From the NCBI RefSeq assembly GCF_000499385.1, contig NW_013654292.1:62001-126000 (forward strand): 64,000 nt of DNA, given 5' to 3'. The translations under genes and the position numbers were made by a program. This stretch comes from Eimeria necatrix (Eukaryota > Apicomplexa > Conoidasida > Eucoccidiorida > Eimeriidae). The notes beneath the pieces are model-generated. The model did not search any database. It was not told where the DNA came from and saw nothing but the letters and a program-made list of their open reading frames with translations. Below, piece after piece: positions 1-13,500 of this stretch (position 1 is its first letter; each line of letters starts with the position of its first letter).

Positions 1-3000
1 TTTTGTTGTTTTCCTTTCGAACTGGGGATAACGATGGAAAAAGTTGTCAGCAGCTGTCTCCCAAGTTTCACCAGGACGAATGGGAACTGTGTGCGATTCT
101 TGTCCCCCGCTGGGTGTTGTAACGACGAAGTCCAATCCACCCTGTAAAATAAATCAGTGCACATACGCACACAGTCGTCAGCTTCCCCTGAAACTGTGCT
201 TCATGGAGTCGTGGAGAATCGCGTAGACTCAGGAAAAGACGACTACTCTTCATGTACTTTTATGGTTCCTACCTCGACAAACATGTTCTTGATCGGCAAG
301 GTTAAAAGGTGAAACGGTACTTGTAAATCTTCAGGCTTTAATGCCTTCCAATTCGGTGTGTGTAGTAGGGGCTTGAGAATATCTATCAGCCTCATCCTCT
401 CGCCGCCTTCAACTTCAATTACAATCTTGGTGAATAGAGAGTTGCGATCTTCGGCAGGCATGCTTTCAAGATCTACTGGAAGTTGCAAATGAGGGATGTG
501 CTGTCGAAGCCAAGTCTGTATGACGGTAAAAGGGCCCGTTAGGGCCGAAGTGCCTGGGCGCAGAGGCACGTTTACTGTTTCCCCTGTCACGTGTGCGCCA
601 GTTCCATCAGTAAAAGTGTCTTGACCGCCAAGTATTGGGAACTGCATTGTGCAAAAGGTAAGCGCATGCATTTTTTCATATGAAAGGGGAACCACGGGAT
701 ACGCATGTATCCGAGCTGGGCATTCCTGTTGTGTTTCGTGTCAACATGCCATACCTGAGGATGCCAGATAAGTTTCACTTTGGCAGGCGCCTGATGATAC
801 CATGCTTCTGGAATGAACCCTTCCGGTAGAGCGCTTGCTTCCGGCTTCCCTGGAGACTGAACGTATGGAAATTCCATGGTTGGCACTTTGTACTTCCAGA
901 AAGGTTTTTGAAAATCTTTTAGAAGATCCGGATATTTTTCGTTTATTTTGACCCTAGACGTCACTGTTTTGAAGCTAGGTTTTCTTTCCCGGCCATCTTT
1001 GTCGAATCTAGGAATTTCCACGCTTCCTTTTAGCAGGTGCTGCGAAGGACAAAGACGTGAGTAGAAGTAGGTGAGAGCATTGCAAGAAACAAGATAGAAG
1101 ACTGCCGGGCAAGAAGGGGGAAGGACATACCGTTGCACTAAAGTATAAGGCAAGCGCCTGGCCTCGCCTGTGCGCCTCCGTGAATATTGCTCCTAAGCGC
1201 TTGCATTCGGCTGAAGAACCCTTGAAGTTTAGCTCCTGTCTGTTCTCTGTCTTGAGTTCAGGCTGCATCTGCGTCACATTTGCCACTGCAGTAATCGTTT
1301 CGAATCGCAACCCCTTGGCATTGACAATATTGCATCCGGCTGGAGACTCCGCGGCTTGGCGAGCCTTCTTCAGAAGAGATTTGATGACAATTGTATTTCT
1401 TCTGGTGATTGAAATGTCGTATTGAAACATACACCAAGGCTGAATGCCTTCAGGAGTTTCCAAAATAAATATGGATTTGACTGAACGCGGCACACTTGCT
1501 CCAAAATTTAGGCTGATGTCGTTGACCACAAATGCCGGGTTTTCAGTAGCAAGGTGTGCCAGTAAATGAAGAAGTGTTGGATACATTTCTACAAAGTCTG
1601 CTACAAGTGGGTAGACCTTTCCGTTTATGGTAACGCTGAGTAATGCGCCATTCTTCTCAGGTTCCTTAGGAGCGAGAGCAGCGCGCAGATCGGGATACCG
1701 CTTTTCGATTTTGTGCCATTCCCGCACTGGGCTTATAACGTGAACTGCTGAGCTCCCTCCAGGGAAAACGATTTTTGCGCTTAGCTGCAGGAGACATAAA
1801 AGCGCAAGAAGGCAAAAATGAAGACCACCGGAGAAAATCCGATTAGGGCTCTCGAGCGCATGAGAAGATGAAGACGGTTTTACTTATGAGGCACTTACCG
1901 CTGGTGAAAATTGTCCTGCAACGTAGTCTGGAACCTTTTCGACAGGCGTAAGGCGGGTTCCAAAGAGTGACACATTGTCGCGTTGTTTGTTGGAACCAAA
2001 TGGCTGGCCAGTATGATCATAAAAGAAAATTTGCGGAGTTCCGGCTGTGTATTGAGGACCGAACAGCCCTGTGATGTTGAGCTGCCCAGGGCTAACCCCT
2101 GTAGTTCCTGGTTGCCTTCCTTTTAGCCAGAGCTCATATTGTTGTTCGGGTGATAATTCGAACCATGAGGATGGCACAGTGAACCTTTCCGTTTTGAGCC
2201 CTGGAATCTTTCCTGCGAAAGAGCTGATAGGGGTGTGCCCCTTAGCAGACTCGTCAACCAGAGCCCTAAGCTTCAACAGCAACGGCCATGTGAGGTCCTC
2301 AACGAAAGGGATCTCGATGATGGCCTGCACAAGAAAGGATACCTCAGAGTGAAGTTCTGCCATATAGAAGCGCATGCCGTATAGCTAATCTTTAATAGCC
2401 AAGTCTCCTCTCTCTTGTAACAATAAAGGTAGAATTTAGCTTACATTGCGCTCTAGTTCCCCAGACACGGGCAAGACAGGGTCTTTTCTTGCAGCGATCA
2501 TATGAAGCCACTTCAGAGCTTGCTCCTCTCCTCTGACCTCATTTTTTTGTTTTTCCGCGCTAGTCAATGCTAGTCGTAAAATGTGAAAGGCATCCGCCTG
2601 TTTGAGGATCGGTGGATGGCAATTTGCCGCCAGCCAACCTTTAAAATCTGCAAGCTGCTTAAATTCCAGAACCGTTGTCTTTGGAATGCTAGCGGTCACC
2701 GTGTCAACGATTTCCCTTGTGCCCACCACATGTTTAAAGGCCAGTGTTAATGTCACCTGGTTGGAAATAACACAGATTACAAGTTCTCCAAGTAAAGAAA
2801 ACGCTCACAGCGGAACATTGAAGACACAGCCGCAACAGTTGAACTGCACACAGTAACAGGAAAAAAGTACACTTACACTAGGCTTGCTAGCCGCCGCATT
2901 GTAGCTTGATTCCAATTTCAGTTTCAGCCTTCCTGCTGTGGGCGAAGTAGCCTCCCAGGTCAGATCAAAAATAGCCTCTGGATTTTTAGCTAGGTCAGAT

Positions 3001-3987
3001 ATGTCCTGAAGAAGCTTGGCCTTTTCTGCACTGGTGGTGGTGAGATTAAAAACAGCCACAACAGATCCGCCTTTAAAGGCTGCAACTTGCGTAACTTTGA
3101 CTCCTTGAATAATAACAGAGCTAATCGCTACTGTCACTCCCTTCAGAACAGTGGTGCCCTGTGAAAATTGCGATGCCTGTAAAATAAGATACAAACAGTA
3201 TCAATCAAGTACTAGCTTTCATGCGATCAATGTATAAACAGTTGGTAAGCGCACAAATTCCTGCACATGCAGTGTGAAGCGCGGATAATGTGTGCACACA
3301 CACCGAAGGTGGTTGTCGCTGTGTTGCAGCAACACTTCCTGGGAAAGTCTCGGGCGATTCCCTGACGCTTGCTTGCGGAGAGGACGGCTGAGGTGTGCTG
3401 GCTGCATCCGGTGCGGCTGGCTGCTGAACTCCTCCTACTTTGCCTTCTGCGCCAACCTCCGCAGTAGTCTCTCCACGAGGTGCAAGCGATGAGTCTTGTA
3501 ACAGACTAATGCCTGAAATAGTGGAATTTGAGGCCAGCTGAGCCTCTCCCAACATGACTTCACGAATATGCACTGGTTCCAATGCCGAAGGCACGAAAGC
3601 CCGGTGTGTTGCCTTTGAACACGTACACCGCAGCAACGCAAATATTGAGAACCTGTACAAACCTTAATTTGTCATTTAGTAGCTGTGAGTTCTGTGTCTA
3701 ATTAACGGTGCGCCCGCGTACCTCTGCATTTGATGTTGTTTGTGCGTCATTGAGTATAGAAAGTTCTGAATAAATAGTACAGCGCAATGTGCATCAGCTA
3801 CAGGCTTCGACGCCAGAGAGAAACAGTATTTCTTAACGGTGTTTAGGGTATTCGCTAGCAAGGTGGCTTGCGCAGCCACAAATAAATGGCTGTGCATGTT
3901 AGTAACTCGCTTACCGTTTTCAAGTTGAGCCGTTGCTGGTGAGACTAATGCCACGAAAACTCCAAATAGCCCTAAAAGTGAAGCCAT
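1..3987 (-). CDS. Large secreted protein of unknown family, 3' end outside window
   Basis: Function unknown. Nine exons chain in phase: 3987-3915, 3512-3304, 3176-2877, 2756-2445, 2384-1899, 1784-1131, 1039-755, 641-273 and 141-1 (still open at the edge), giving at least 943 residues. The start was chosen because it opens a typical signal peptide (MASLLGLFGVFVALVSPATA). A Pro/Ser/Gln-rich linker (exon 2) follows, then mixed alpha/beta sequence with scattered N-x-S/T sites and no later membrane segment. The protein should therefore enter the secretory pathway. All introns after the first are phase 0, so each exon is a whole number of codons, as if built of modules. The last visible exon contains RPGETWETAADNF, faintly LysM-like but too weak to call. 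It could be a parasite surface, microneme or dense-granule-type protein; that is inference only. Confidence 0.72.
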
Positions 3988-5884
3988 CCTTTGGAACACG
4001 TGGTGGCGTTGTGCCGGCGCCGCGGGAAACTTCCCTGCGCTGGACAGGCAGTGTGGACGGCACTTGAACGCCGCACTGGAATGGGGATGTATAATTGTAT
4101 TTGGGAGGCTCTTAACCCCCTCGCATTGCCAAGCCATCCGAAAGAGTTATTGGAAGTGTTGGCCGGGCTCTTGGGATTCCGACGTCCAGTCGGACAGCCG
4201 TGAAAGCTGCTTGGTATTTCAGGGCACCCTTGATCCGTGTACAAAACTTGCAGTGTCAACTCTAGACAGCAAGCTTGGACTTGCTTAAATTTCAGATCGA
4301 GACGAAAAATCAGTCGAGATGGAAGAAGGCCTTCTGTCTGGCGAAGCTAAGCAGCAAGCTCACCGTCGTCTTGCAGCTCGTTGACTTTCCCCGCTGAGAA
4401 AGATGGCTCTCTTCGCAACAACTCTCTGCAAGTGGCCGCAATCTTAGAACAGCCACGGAAACTGCTAAAACAAAGTTCACTTAAAAATATATTAGTATAC
4501 TTCAAGAAGACGAAACAGCCACGGAAAGCCTGATCACTCTGACGCTGTCGGCTTGCGAAGTCCCCAAGTCCAGTGGCCGCACAACTTTGGCGTGAAACAC
4601 ATTCACAGTAGCCCACCAAATAATCTTCTAGACCCAAATATATGACATGGTTTTCAAAGGATACAATGTTGCGGACGGAAGGCTCGCTGGTTTGTAGCCA
4701 AGCTGCAATGCGGTAGCCGCGCTGGGGCCCCTGGGCCGATGGTTTTAGACAGCGGACCTGCCGGGTCCCCTTCGCTCCGATTTCCAGCCGTCGATTGAAC
4801 CGCAATGACTTTGGAATACGTTGACTAAAACATACAATTGTACACGGTTTTTAGATAGTTCAAGTAAAAGTCAGTGGTCTACGCGATATTTTTGCTGAAA
4901 TCCCTTTCGCTCAACGGTGCAAGACAATGGTGGCGAACGGGCACACCAGCAAGCAAAAACGATCGTTCGGCTTCAGAAGCCCCACAAATAATCAAAAACA
5001 TACTACTACTGACTGGCTACATAGAAGTGAAAGTTTACTGGAACGTAGACATGATTGAGAACAGACCGTGCAAGCCATTTCCGCATATGGCGCCCAGTTA
5101 GAATGATAGAGTTCAGACTTGCCTGTGTCGGAGAAGATCCACAAAATTTTCCCTTTTCAGTAGTTGAAAAGTTACTTATTTTGGCTCAGAACCATGTCAA
5201 GTGGGACTTTTACTGACGGGCTAGCTCTTTTGGCAGATCACCCTGCTGGCCACCGTCCTATCTTCCAGCGTGACGCGATGCACAGAGGGACCGATCTAGC
5301 TAAGGTAGTGAGGAAAGCTATCTCGAAGATCTAAAACAGTAAGAAACCAGTAAACTTAGGCAACTCCATCGAAACGCTTATGAAAGATCTGTACCTGGGC
5401 AGTGCGATGCTGGGCTAACCGCCTGTCAGAGAACACTGTTGGAGAGTTCAAACTACGAAAAATCTCGAGCTCTTCCATTCAGGCATATAAAAAAGGACTT
5501 TTCAGCATTTTGTCCGTTTTCCAAAAGTATGTCCAGCACAACTCCCAAACGTCATGCACGTGTTGCATTGCTAGCTGACTTTCCCGTGGACAAAAGCGCC
5601 AAAAGACCGTATTTGTGTAGAATGGCGCCTTTTGCTCACAGAAAACGATCAGAATACAATTAGCAAGCCCATTTTTTCAACGCTGCCAGAGATTTGCTGG
5701 TTACTTACCAGCTCCCACAGCCTTAAGGTCGCTGTTCTCATGTTGCAGCGACGCAACTTCACTACACAAGCAGGTAATCGTATATTGCCCGTGCAGTTAA
5801 CCATACGTATAAAGCGCACAGCCCTTCTTCAAGTGACAGAATGAGGAGTTATGGCGATAACAAGCCAAAAGCTCCCTAAACATT
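3988..5884. other. Intergenic stretch without a supported gene
   Basis: This is the upstream side of the secreted-protein gene, which reads away from it, and the downstream side of the Notch-repeat gene. The longest open frame (4347-4805, minus) has no splice context, no recognisable domain and no start context I would defend. AT-rich patches occur near 4490 and 4820. Promoter elements are presumably present but none can be named. Confidence 0.5.
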
Positions 5885-7579
5885 TCATTGGTCAAATTGA
5901 GGCCCGATACCCTTTGCAGCCTGCTCTTTCTCCAGTGCTGTACCCTCACAGTCGCCCCCATCCCACCTACTGGGTTTGTTGTAGCAATTAGGATCGCAGT
6001 GCCCATCTCCAATCCACTCTTTGGCACAAAATTGGTACACCGCCTCAGGTTTTACAGAGTAATCTACCTCGACTACTGCAGTGACGTTGTCGCAGTCCCC
6101 AGAGTCGTAGCCGCACGCGATGTTGTTGCACTGGCTATCGCAGACCCCATTACCAATCATCCATAACCGGCACGATGAGTCACAGATTTTATTGTTGCCG
6201 TTTTTCTTACGAATGGCTTGCATCGAGGCATTCGTCTTGCTGTCGCAGTCGCCTTTGTCATGACCGCATTCGGGATTATCGCATTCGCGATCACAGTCTC
6301 CATCGCCCAGCCAGGACTTCGAGCAGTTAGCATTACACATATCAAGGCATTCGCCGCCATCGAAGAGGCACTCAGGGACATTGCATTCTGGGGTACACGA
6401 TCCGTTGACGAGTAACCTGCGTTCACATTTGCATTTTGGAAGCTGAAGTCGGTGCTGCTTCAGCATTTTTTGCTTCTGCTGCAAAGCTCTGCGTTCCAAA
6501 GGCTGGACTCCCTGCTCTTTCCACGCTGCGCAGTCGCCTGCGTCCCAGTTGCATGCAGCTACATAGCATGCGGCATCACACAGCCCGTCACCTTGCCATG
6601 AGGGCTTACAGTCCCCCGAACACCATCCCGTGCAGTCCCCTTCGTCGAAGTTGCAAGCCTCCGTGTTGCAAAGAGTGTCGCACCAGCCATCTTTTAACCA
6701 ATCTTTCCTGCATCCCGGGCTGCACGCAGCACCTGCTTTATTGTCTTCCTTGTTGACCCTGCTCTGCTGATTCTCCCCATCATTTTGCTGTGGAGGATTT
6801 GGGGCATTCAAATCACGAGCAGCAGCATCGCTTCGACCTTCCTCGATCACTCCTTGAGCCCATTTCTCCTCCGTTGAAGAGTCCTCACTCAGGAGTCCGA
6901 CGTTCAAGCTCTTCTGGGTTTTGTCCTGTCAACTCACAAGAAATGGCAGCCGCCCCACATATAACACCGAAGCTTCGGCTGTTTGCACACAATAAATTAT
7001 ATCTTTCAAAGTGTAAGCCAAATTTACTCAATCCGTGTCTTTCACTGTGTTTCACGCATTCCTAGAAGGTGATATTGCTGTTCCCATATATGGTAACAAC
7101 TCTTCCTAGTTACACTTCATCGAAAGGTTTTTCCCCACCGTCGATTTATCAGCTTCCTCGCCTGTAGGGGATGAAGTTGACGATACAGGCCTTTGACGTA
7201 GCCCTGGCACTCTTTCTCCGAGTAAGCCTCCTGCTGGTGCTGCTGAAATGCAGTGTTCTGTGCATTGATAACACACTGAGCAGACTTCATGCACGTTGCG
7301 CCACTTAATCGGGAGGGCGTATAGTTATCACGCACGTTATGCCGCTAAATCGGAAGGGCGTATAATAGTCAAGATGCTCAGTTTAGCGTGCAGAAATAGT
7401 GTGCGGCAACATCCACGCACACGCAAGGCCATGTTCGTAAGAGAGGGCATCTCTGCGGGCATAATTTTATTATGTAGCACTACAGGTACTGAATTCGTAG
7501 TAGGTGAGGGATCCTTGCCTTCCAAATTCGTCAAGAGTAACCACAGCAGCAGCGCTGGTAAATAAATACTCCAGCGCAT
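5885..7579 (-). CDS. Secreted protein with six Lin-12/Notch repeats (LNR)
   Basis: The main exon (6925-5885) encodes six LNR modules, each a Ca-binding three-disulphide fold of the form C-x(3-8)-W-x-GDG-x-CD-x(3)-C-x(5)-D-x-GDC (for example GDGDCDRECDNPECGHDKGD). Repeats 1-2 and 3-5 are clustered and repeat 6 ends near the C-terminus. Repeat 3 is the most diverged (VNGSCTPEC). An acidic, Gln/Asn-rich linker precedes the array. Upstream, ATG 7579 opens a strong signal peptide (MRWSIYLPALLLWLLL). A model with exons 7579-7423, 7242-7139 and 6925-5885 stays in phase and gives 433 residues. The first two exon ends are inferred from weak donors. No transmembrane segment or GPI signal follows, so the product looks soluble and secreted. 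LNRs outside Notch occur in metalloproteases and GlcNAc-phosphotransferase; none of those domains is seen here. Confidence 0.78.
7287..7368. repeat. 41-bp imperfect tandem duplication
   Basis: Units 7287-7327 and 7328-7368 share the core gcacgtt-gc-actaaatcgg-agggcgtata with a few substitutions. The repeat lies inside the proposed first intron of the Notch-repeat gene. It is a simple local duplication and could alter splicing or expression if it varies between strains. Confidence 0.8.
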
Positions 7580-10500
7580 TTTCCCAGCAAGTAGTACTTC
7601 TTCGTCGGGGCTCTGTGCCACTCATTAACAATGAAGGATGACAGAAATGTGAAGCGTTTGCCACTGGAATCGCCGAAAGCTGATACTGTGCCGTTGCTTT
7701 TCTTATCTGCCACTATTTGGGCCAGTGTTCAGTGGTCATTTCTTTTAACGAGGAACAGGGACTTCAGTAAAAAGGATTTCTGCTCAGGGAAGTCCAGCAC
7801 ATTGAAGCAAAGGTGAACAATGCTATGTTCACCTGGTGGGCGCAGTGCGGGGCTCGCTGTTTCGCCGTCAGCGGTAAAAATGAATCCCGCCAAACACCTT
7901 AATTGGTCGAAATAAGAAGCGAGAGTATTTGTCCTGTTGTGTCTGCACCAGGAAAAGATGATGTGCGGCGAATAGCATAGCCGACTACACGCTTCTGTTG
8001 GTTGCACCGTTGCACCCGAGGCGGGCAGAGACTTCGAAATTTTCGGTAGCTAATGGCGTTTCCCTAAGTTTTGGCAGCAAGAAACCAATATAATGCTGCA
8101 GCTTATGCCTTCGGGAAAAAAGCTGCAAAGTTTACGCCCCATTTTTCTGTGTGGATCAGGCTTTGGAGCACGGTTCCAGTGAGAGCGACCACGCGCCAAC
8201 CAAATGGTCCGCATGAAACTCGTTACTATTGTGTTCCATCAGGCCTGAAAAGCCAATTAACCCATTTTGTACTTGACGTTGCTCTTTCTCAATTCCATTT
8301 TCAATGATAGAAACGGTCCTTTTGTGGGCTCTACCCACTGCACGTGAGCACTGGTCAAGATCATGCTTGTGAGCGGTGATAACATTGCATTGCTCATTCG
8401 TTGGTCATTCGGCTCAAGATGCTGGCCAGTATAAAGGCTGAAAAGTTGTTCTAGCATGTGTGCAGATAGTGTTGATTGTTCTCGTTTTTAGCGGGAGGCA
8501 CGGCAAGACACCCGCAGGCATGCTGTTCTTGCAAATCGTGCTGTGAGTGTGAAAATGAAATGCAAAAAGTCTATGCCAAAGCACAGTGGTACTTCTGCAT
8601 GCGTCTGTGAAGGCTCGATGAATCCGTTGCTCTGTACACTGAGACATTGTGCTAGGGTAAAGCGCTACTGTGCCAGATGTACTAGCACAGAACGGGAGCA
8701 ACACCTGCCAGCTACTTTGGAAAGGGAGCCTTATTATGCTCATGTTCACGGGAATTTGACCAGGAGACGGCGAAGAATGGGAGCAACCTCAGAAATGCAG
8801 TATCAAGAGGGAACTAAAGAGTTCCTGTTCCGCCTCGCCCCTGAGCGTCAACGCTGGCCACCTGCATCTTTTCAAACACTGTATTCGCATTTACGGTAAA
8901 CATTGATCAATATATCTGCTAAAGATGAAAGCCAATAAGGTCTCGGAACGTGTATCTCAAAACATGATTATGAGGAATGCTTTCAGATTGCCATACCGCA
9001 TGCTTGCTTTTGGGTGGAACTATTCCACCCGCCAACTCTCCCAAAATATCGCCTGGCCAAAAATGTGTCATCTGATAAACCAATCCGTAGATTCAAAGAT
9101 GCTTCTGAGTGGCCCGCTGTCCCAGACCCTCTATAGTTAAACACCCATTTAAGGATTTTGTGATAATTCTATTCTGCTTCAGACAATCCTTTTCCAGCCG
9201 CATTTTTATACCAGTTACACTCGCCGTTAGCTTGCGTCTACAATAGCGATGGTTGCGCCGAGGTCCTTGGCCTTGTGGCGCAATCATGGTTGAATGAAAG
9301 CTTGGAATAGTTTTTACTGCATTCATATCGTCACAACAGATGTGACATTGTGCATTTGTTTGAACCGTTATCTGTTGCAAGGAAATATCCACGAGTAGTG
9401 AAACATAATCTCTACACTTCTTCTTCGAGCAGCTAGTACATGCATGCACAACTTTTCACTCGAATGCTCAGGAGCTGAGTGATGCTGGCTGTAGGATTCG
9501 CAATTTCTTTATAACTCAGTTGTACCCAAGAGAGCACTGTGACATTGGCGTCCCTATGACCTGTCTAATCGTAGATCCAGCACTTGTTAATTAAACCCAC
9601 CAAGGCATCTCTCTTTTTAGCACGCGCCTTTCGTCTCTTTGACGGAGGGCCCGTGCCTACCCTAGATCTACACTGTGGGGAACTCAGCTTTGTGGTAGAT
9701 ACTAAAAGAAAGTCGCTGTGGGCAGTTGCACGTTATGCAGGGCTAAGCGTAGGCTTCCATGTGCTGTGGGTGGCGTTGTCAGTACGCTCAGTTAGGTGGC
9801 AACAGGGTGTCCACTCCCCTGTATTGATCTGCCAACCGTGGCACGGCTACCAAAAGTAACGTGATGACACGGAAGAACAAACAGCAGGTGGTTTTGAATA
9901 AAGGGTGAATTCCCTGTATGCCATGACAATTTGTGTCATCAGTGTACAGGAGAAAATTTTTGACAGACACTACGCGGGGGCCTAAAACCTTCTGGTTATA
10001 TTGTGGCCGCAGGGTGTACACTCGCTCAGTTTGTCAAAAACCCATCAACCGGTGCTACTAAAGCTCTACAGCGCCATTCGCTTGTCATGAATCAAAGTCA
10101 TGTTGCTTGAGCAACTCCGCCACTTGCTGTGAATTTGTTTTTTGTTTCAAAAAACTATTCCCATATATACCAACGTTGATCCCCCTTGTCACGCGCATGC
10201 ATGCCAAGCAAGACGGCATCTGCGCACCCCTTGGAATCATTTTGGCCCCTTCCGGAGTTGCAACTGCTACTTATGGAAACATGCAAAGCTGTAGCGGCAA
10301 CTTTAGCCTAAGATATCCACTTTTGTTAAAACAAGGACTTCAGCAGACAGCACTTCAAATGCACTTGAATTCCACTCAGGCAGATCCACACATAATGGGC
10401 GATTCAGACGAAAGACTGAACGGGGACAACAATACACGAAATATAATACATTCACTTCCTGATTAACTTCATTTCGCACTTTAATGGGACTCATCAAAAC

Positions 10501-13500
10501 AAGAAGAAAAGCTGAAGGCGAGGGTCGCAGTTTTAGCAGGTTTTCAAGGCCCAAATAGAGCAAAACTCTTGGCAGTAAAGTATAGCTTGCGGTGCCATTT
10601 GTTCAAGTGTGGTGCGTGCTCAGTTCTACCCTTGTGAGTGACTAGCAAAACCCGCTCGGTTCAAGTATCATAATTGGCGCAGGGCACAAAAACGGTAGTG
10701 TCGCCGTATATGAGAAAAAAATGCTAGCTACTAGCAAACGCCGAATGAGGACTCTGCGAGTCCTTCTACGAGCTCATGCACAAACTTAGTTCCGCGTCAC
10801 CAAATCTAGAAAAACTGTCTGCTACTGAAAGCTGAAAATCTGTCTTTTTCAAACAAAAGCCAGGAAATCGGAGAGGCATTAAGTTCTGTCCACAGCCCAC
10901 GAGAAAACGACAAACTGTCCCATGCGAGCACGTTTGGTTCTCGCTCAATATCAATAGATGCTGTGATCAACCAGCATCAACACATCACTCACGATACTTC
11001 ACAAACCATCAATATTGGCAAATGGTGGCGCAACGCAGCATCCTCACCCACTAGCAGTTGCACAAATAGGCATGGCACATGCGGTGGAGGAGCCAGCAAA
11101 TAACGCGTTTCTCGCAACCTAACAGTCCGCATTGAATCTCGATATCCATCTCAGTCGTTCACTTAACGACCGTGCTATGGAGCTCACTGAAAGTTGATGC
11201 ATGTGGTGGTTTACAGCGCGTGCTTAATAACGCTTTACAACTCCAACTACTCACAACCTGCCGAATGTGAGAAGAGCCTATTTCGCACGCATCTGGCTGT
11301 GCAGATATCAGCAAGACAGACTGTAATATTATGCACAAGAGCTACTATGCGACCGCGAGAGCTCTCGTAACCTGAACAACTCAGAACTCCGCAGCGTGGC
11401 ATCAGTAAAGCCAACTGTAGGCCCGGCACCTACCCAGCAGGCTCCCTCAGCGCACCTTCATGCTTGTCGACTCTGCTGGCAACGCCCCCCTCAAGTGGGA
11501 GTGTGTCTAAGCATACCAAGTTACTCTGAAGAAAATGCGCACTACTTGGTGCATCAACCGGTAGGTCGAACTCTCAAACGAAGAATCTTCTGTACGTGAT
11601 GAAGCTCAAACTCAAAGCGTGTGCCTAACTTCAGACATACGCATCCACGGTACCTAAGTCTACTGACAGCATCTGAGCATTCACGTACTAACCCACATGT
11701 CTTGGTTACCGTCGTTCTCTAACTTACGAACATCCACAGTGCGACAGGCCTTCAATTGACGTCGCAGAAAACATTTTAGTTTTTCAGCTAATGCAGTGAA
11801 GCACTCTGGAGAAGTCGCCAAACGCCAGGTGACCAGAACACACGTACGCATCATGAAATGCACACGAATTTAGGGATGGTAGCGAGGCTAACCATGAACC
11901 ACTTGTGGTTCAATGCATTATGCAAAGGAGCACGAACGTTTTCAATTAATTCCGCAGTCTTGGTACTATGTTCTTACCTTAGTCTTGAATTACCTTCTCG
12001 TGGGATTCCATGACGCTAAATAGAAGAGTTTTATCATCAATAGGAATGTTTTTTTTCCAATACCCTCAATATCAAATATCACGTCTTTTGCGCTAGGTAT
12101 AGCTGGCCACCTAGTTTATTTTATACTTTGAATGTAGACGTCACTTATGATTGGCATTCTATGAAACAAAAAATTAATTTTTTTTTTGTAAACTATAAAG
12201 ACAAAGCAAAAGGATCTGCATCTAGCCTGGGACTTTAATAGGATAACAGCACGTGTGCTGTTGGCCTCTAATGTCAAAATTTTTCGGAGCTTCTGAGGAA
12301 CGCAGCATCGTGCCTAGGACGTTCTAATTTGCGAGTATTACATATATAGACAAAATTATGTATGTTAGTGCGAAGTAGTGTTAAAAGCATTCGAAAAGGA
12401 AACGATAGGAAAATGCGACAAAACGCAATCGCTGTGTAACAAGCCTGACTAAGCGAGCTGGAGAGAGGTACTAGCCAAGCCAAGAAACGTTAACGTGAGA
12501 ACCTCCAAAAATTCCATGTGTTGGCATTTTCGTACCAATATATGGTATCAAAAGAGGATAAAGTGCGTCGGCGCAAGCCAGAATGGGAAGTAATAATGAA
12601 TCTTCTAAATATGATTACCCAGTACTGTGGCAAGGCTAGAGTTATTTTGAGACAGAGTAAATAAAATTGCAGACAGGTTGCTATGTAAACAGTCATCGCT
12701 TAGAGCGTTTTAAGTAGTACCACTCTAGCTCTAAAATGCATCTTAATCTTTGCATTTAATCGCCCTGTTTAAGTATCTCCGGTAGCTTAGCGGCAAGAAT
12801 ACAGGACTCCGTCATCCTCTCCTATAAAACTACTATCGGCTACACTCTCATGAAGCATTTGTGTCAATAAAAGCACAAAATTACTTTCGTCGTTACACAC
12901 CAGCTAGAGGACATGTTTCCACCACAATCACAGCAGCACCACATCCTGACACTTGTTACTACTGTGGTTGGGCATGGATGGAGAAAAAGAGGATGATCGT
13001 AATAAATCATGAATATGTGATATCATGGATCAGAAACATTCTAACGAAGCCCTTCGAAGCCGCTTCGGGCTATGCTAAAATATCTATAATCCCTCACCTG
13101 CTTGTCAGGCAGTACATGATTAGGCAACTATTCCTCGCTAAAACTGAAGCCTTCGGAGACGCTTTAGCGTTCCCTTCAACTAGGCTTTCAGGCTTCAAAT
13201 GCAGACGTGGGACGGTAGCTTTGCTTGGTAGAAGAGCGCATTCCTCTGCTCCACCAACGAGCAAGGCAGTGGTGGCCTTTGAAACTGGGCCGCTTGATAC
13301 TGGTACAAACAAGAGGCTGAAGAAGGTAGTGGCTCGGGTGCCGGACATCAGGGCAATGTTTTCCTCCCCCCCACTCCTACAATTCGGTCGGAAAAAAATT
13401 CTTAGCTACCCTTTTGAAAGCTGTTCACACGTGAATACATTTCCAGATAATCACCAAGATGAACTCAGGAGCAAAGGCCGCCAGCGTTTTGCACAACCTA

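Noticed and set aside
4347..4805. 152-codon minus-strand frame as a gene
   Set aside because: No domain, no convincing start context, no splice-linked exon and no conservation clue.
12780..12850. tRNA-like stretch (ggtagcttagcggcaagaat)
   Set aside because: A D-arm-like motif is present but there is no GTTCRA T-arm at the right distance and no acceptor stem.
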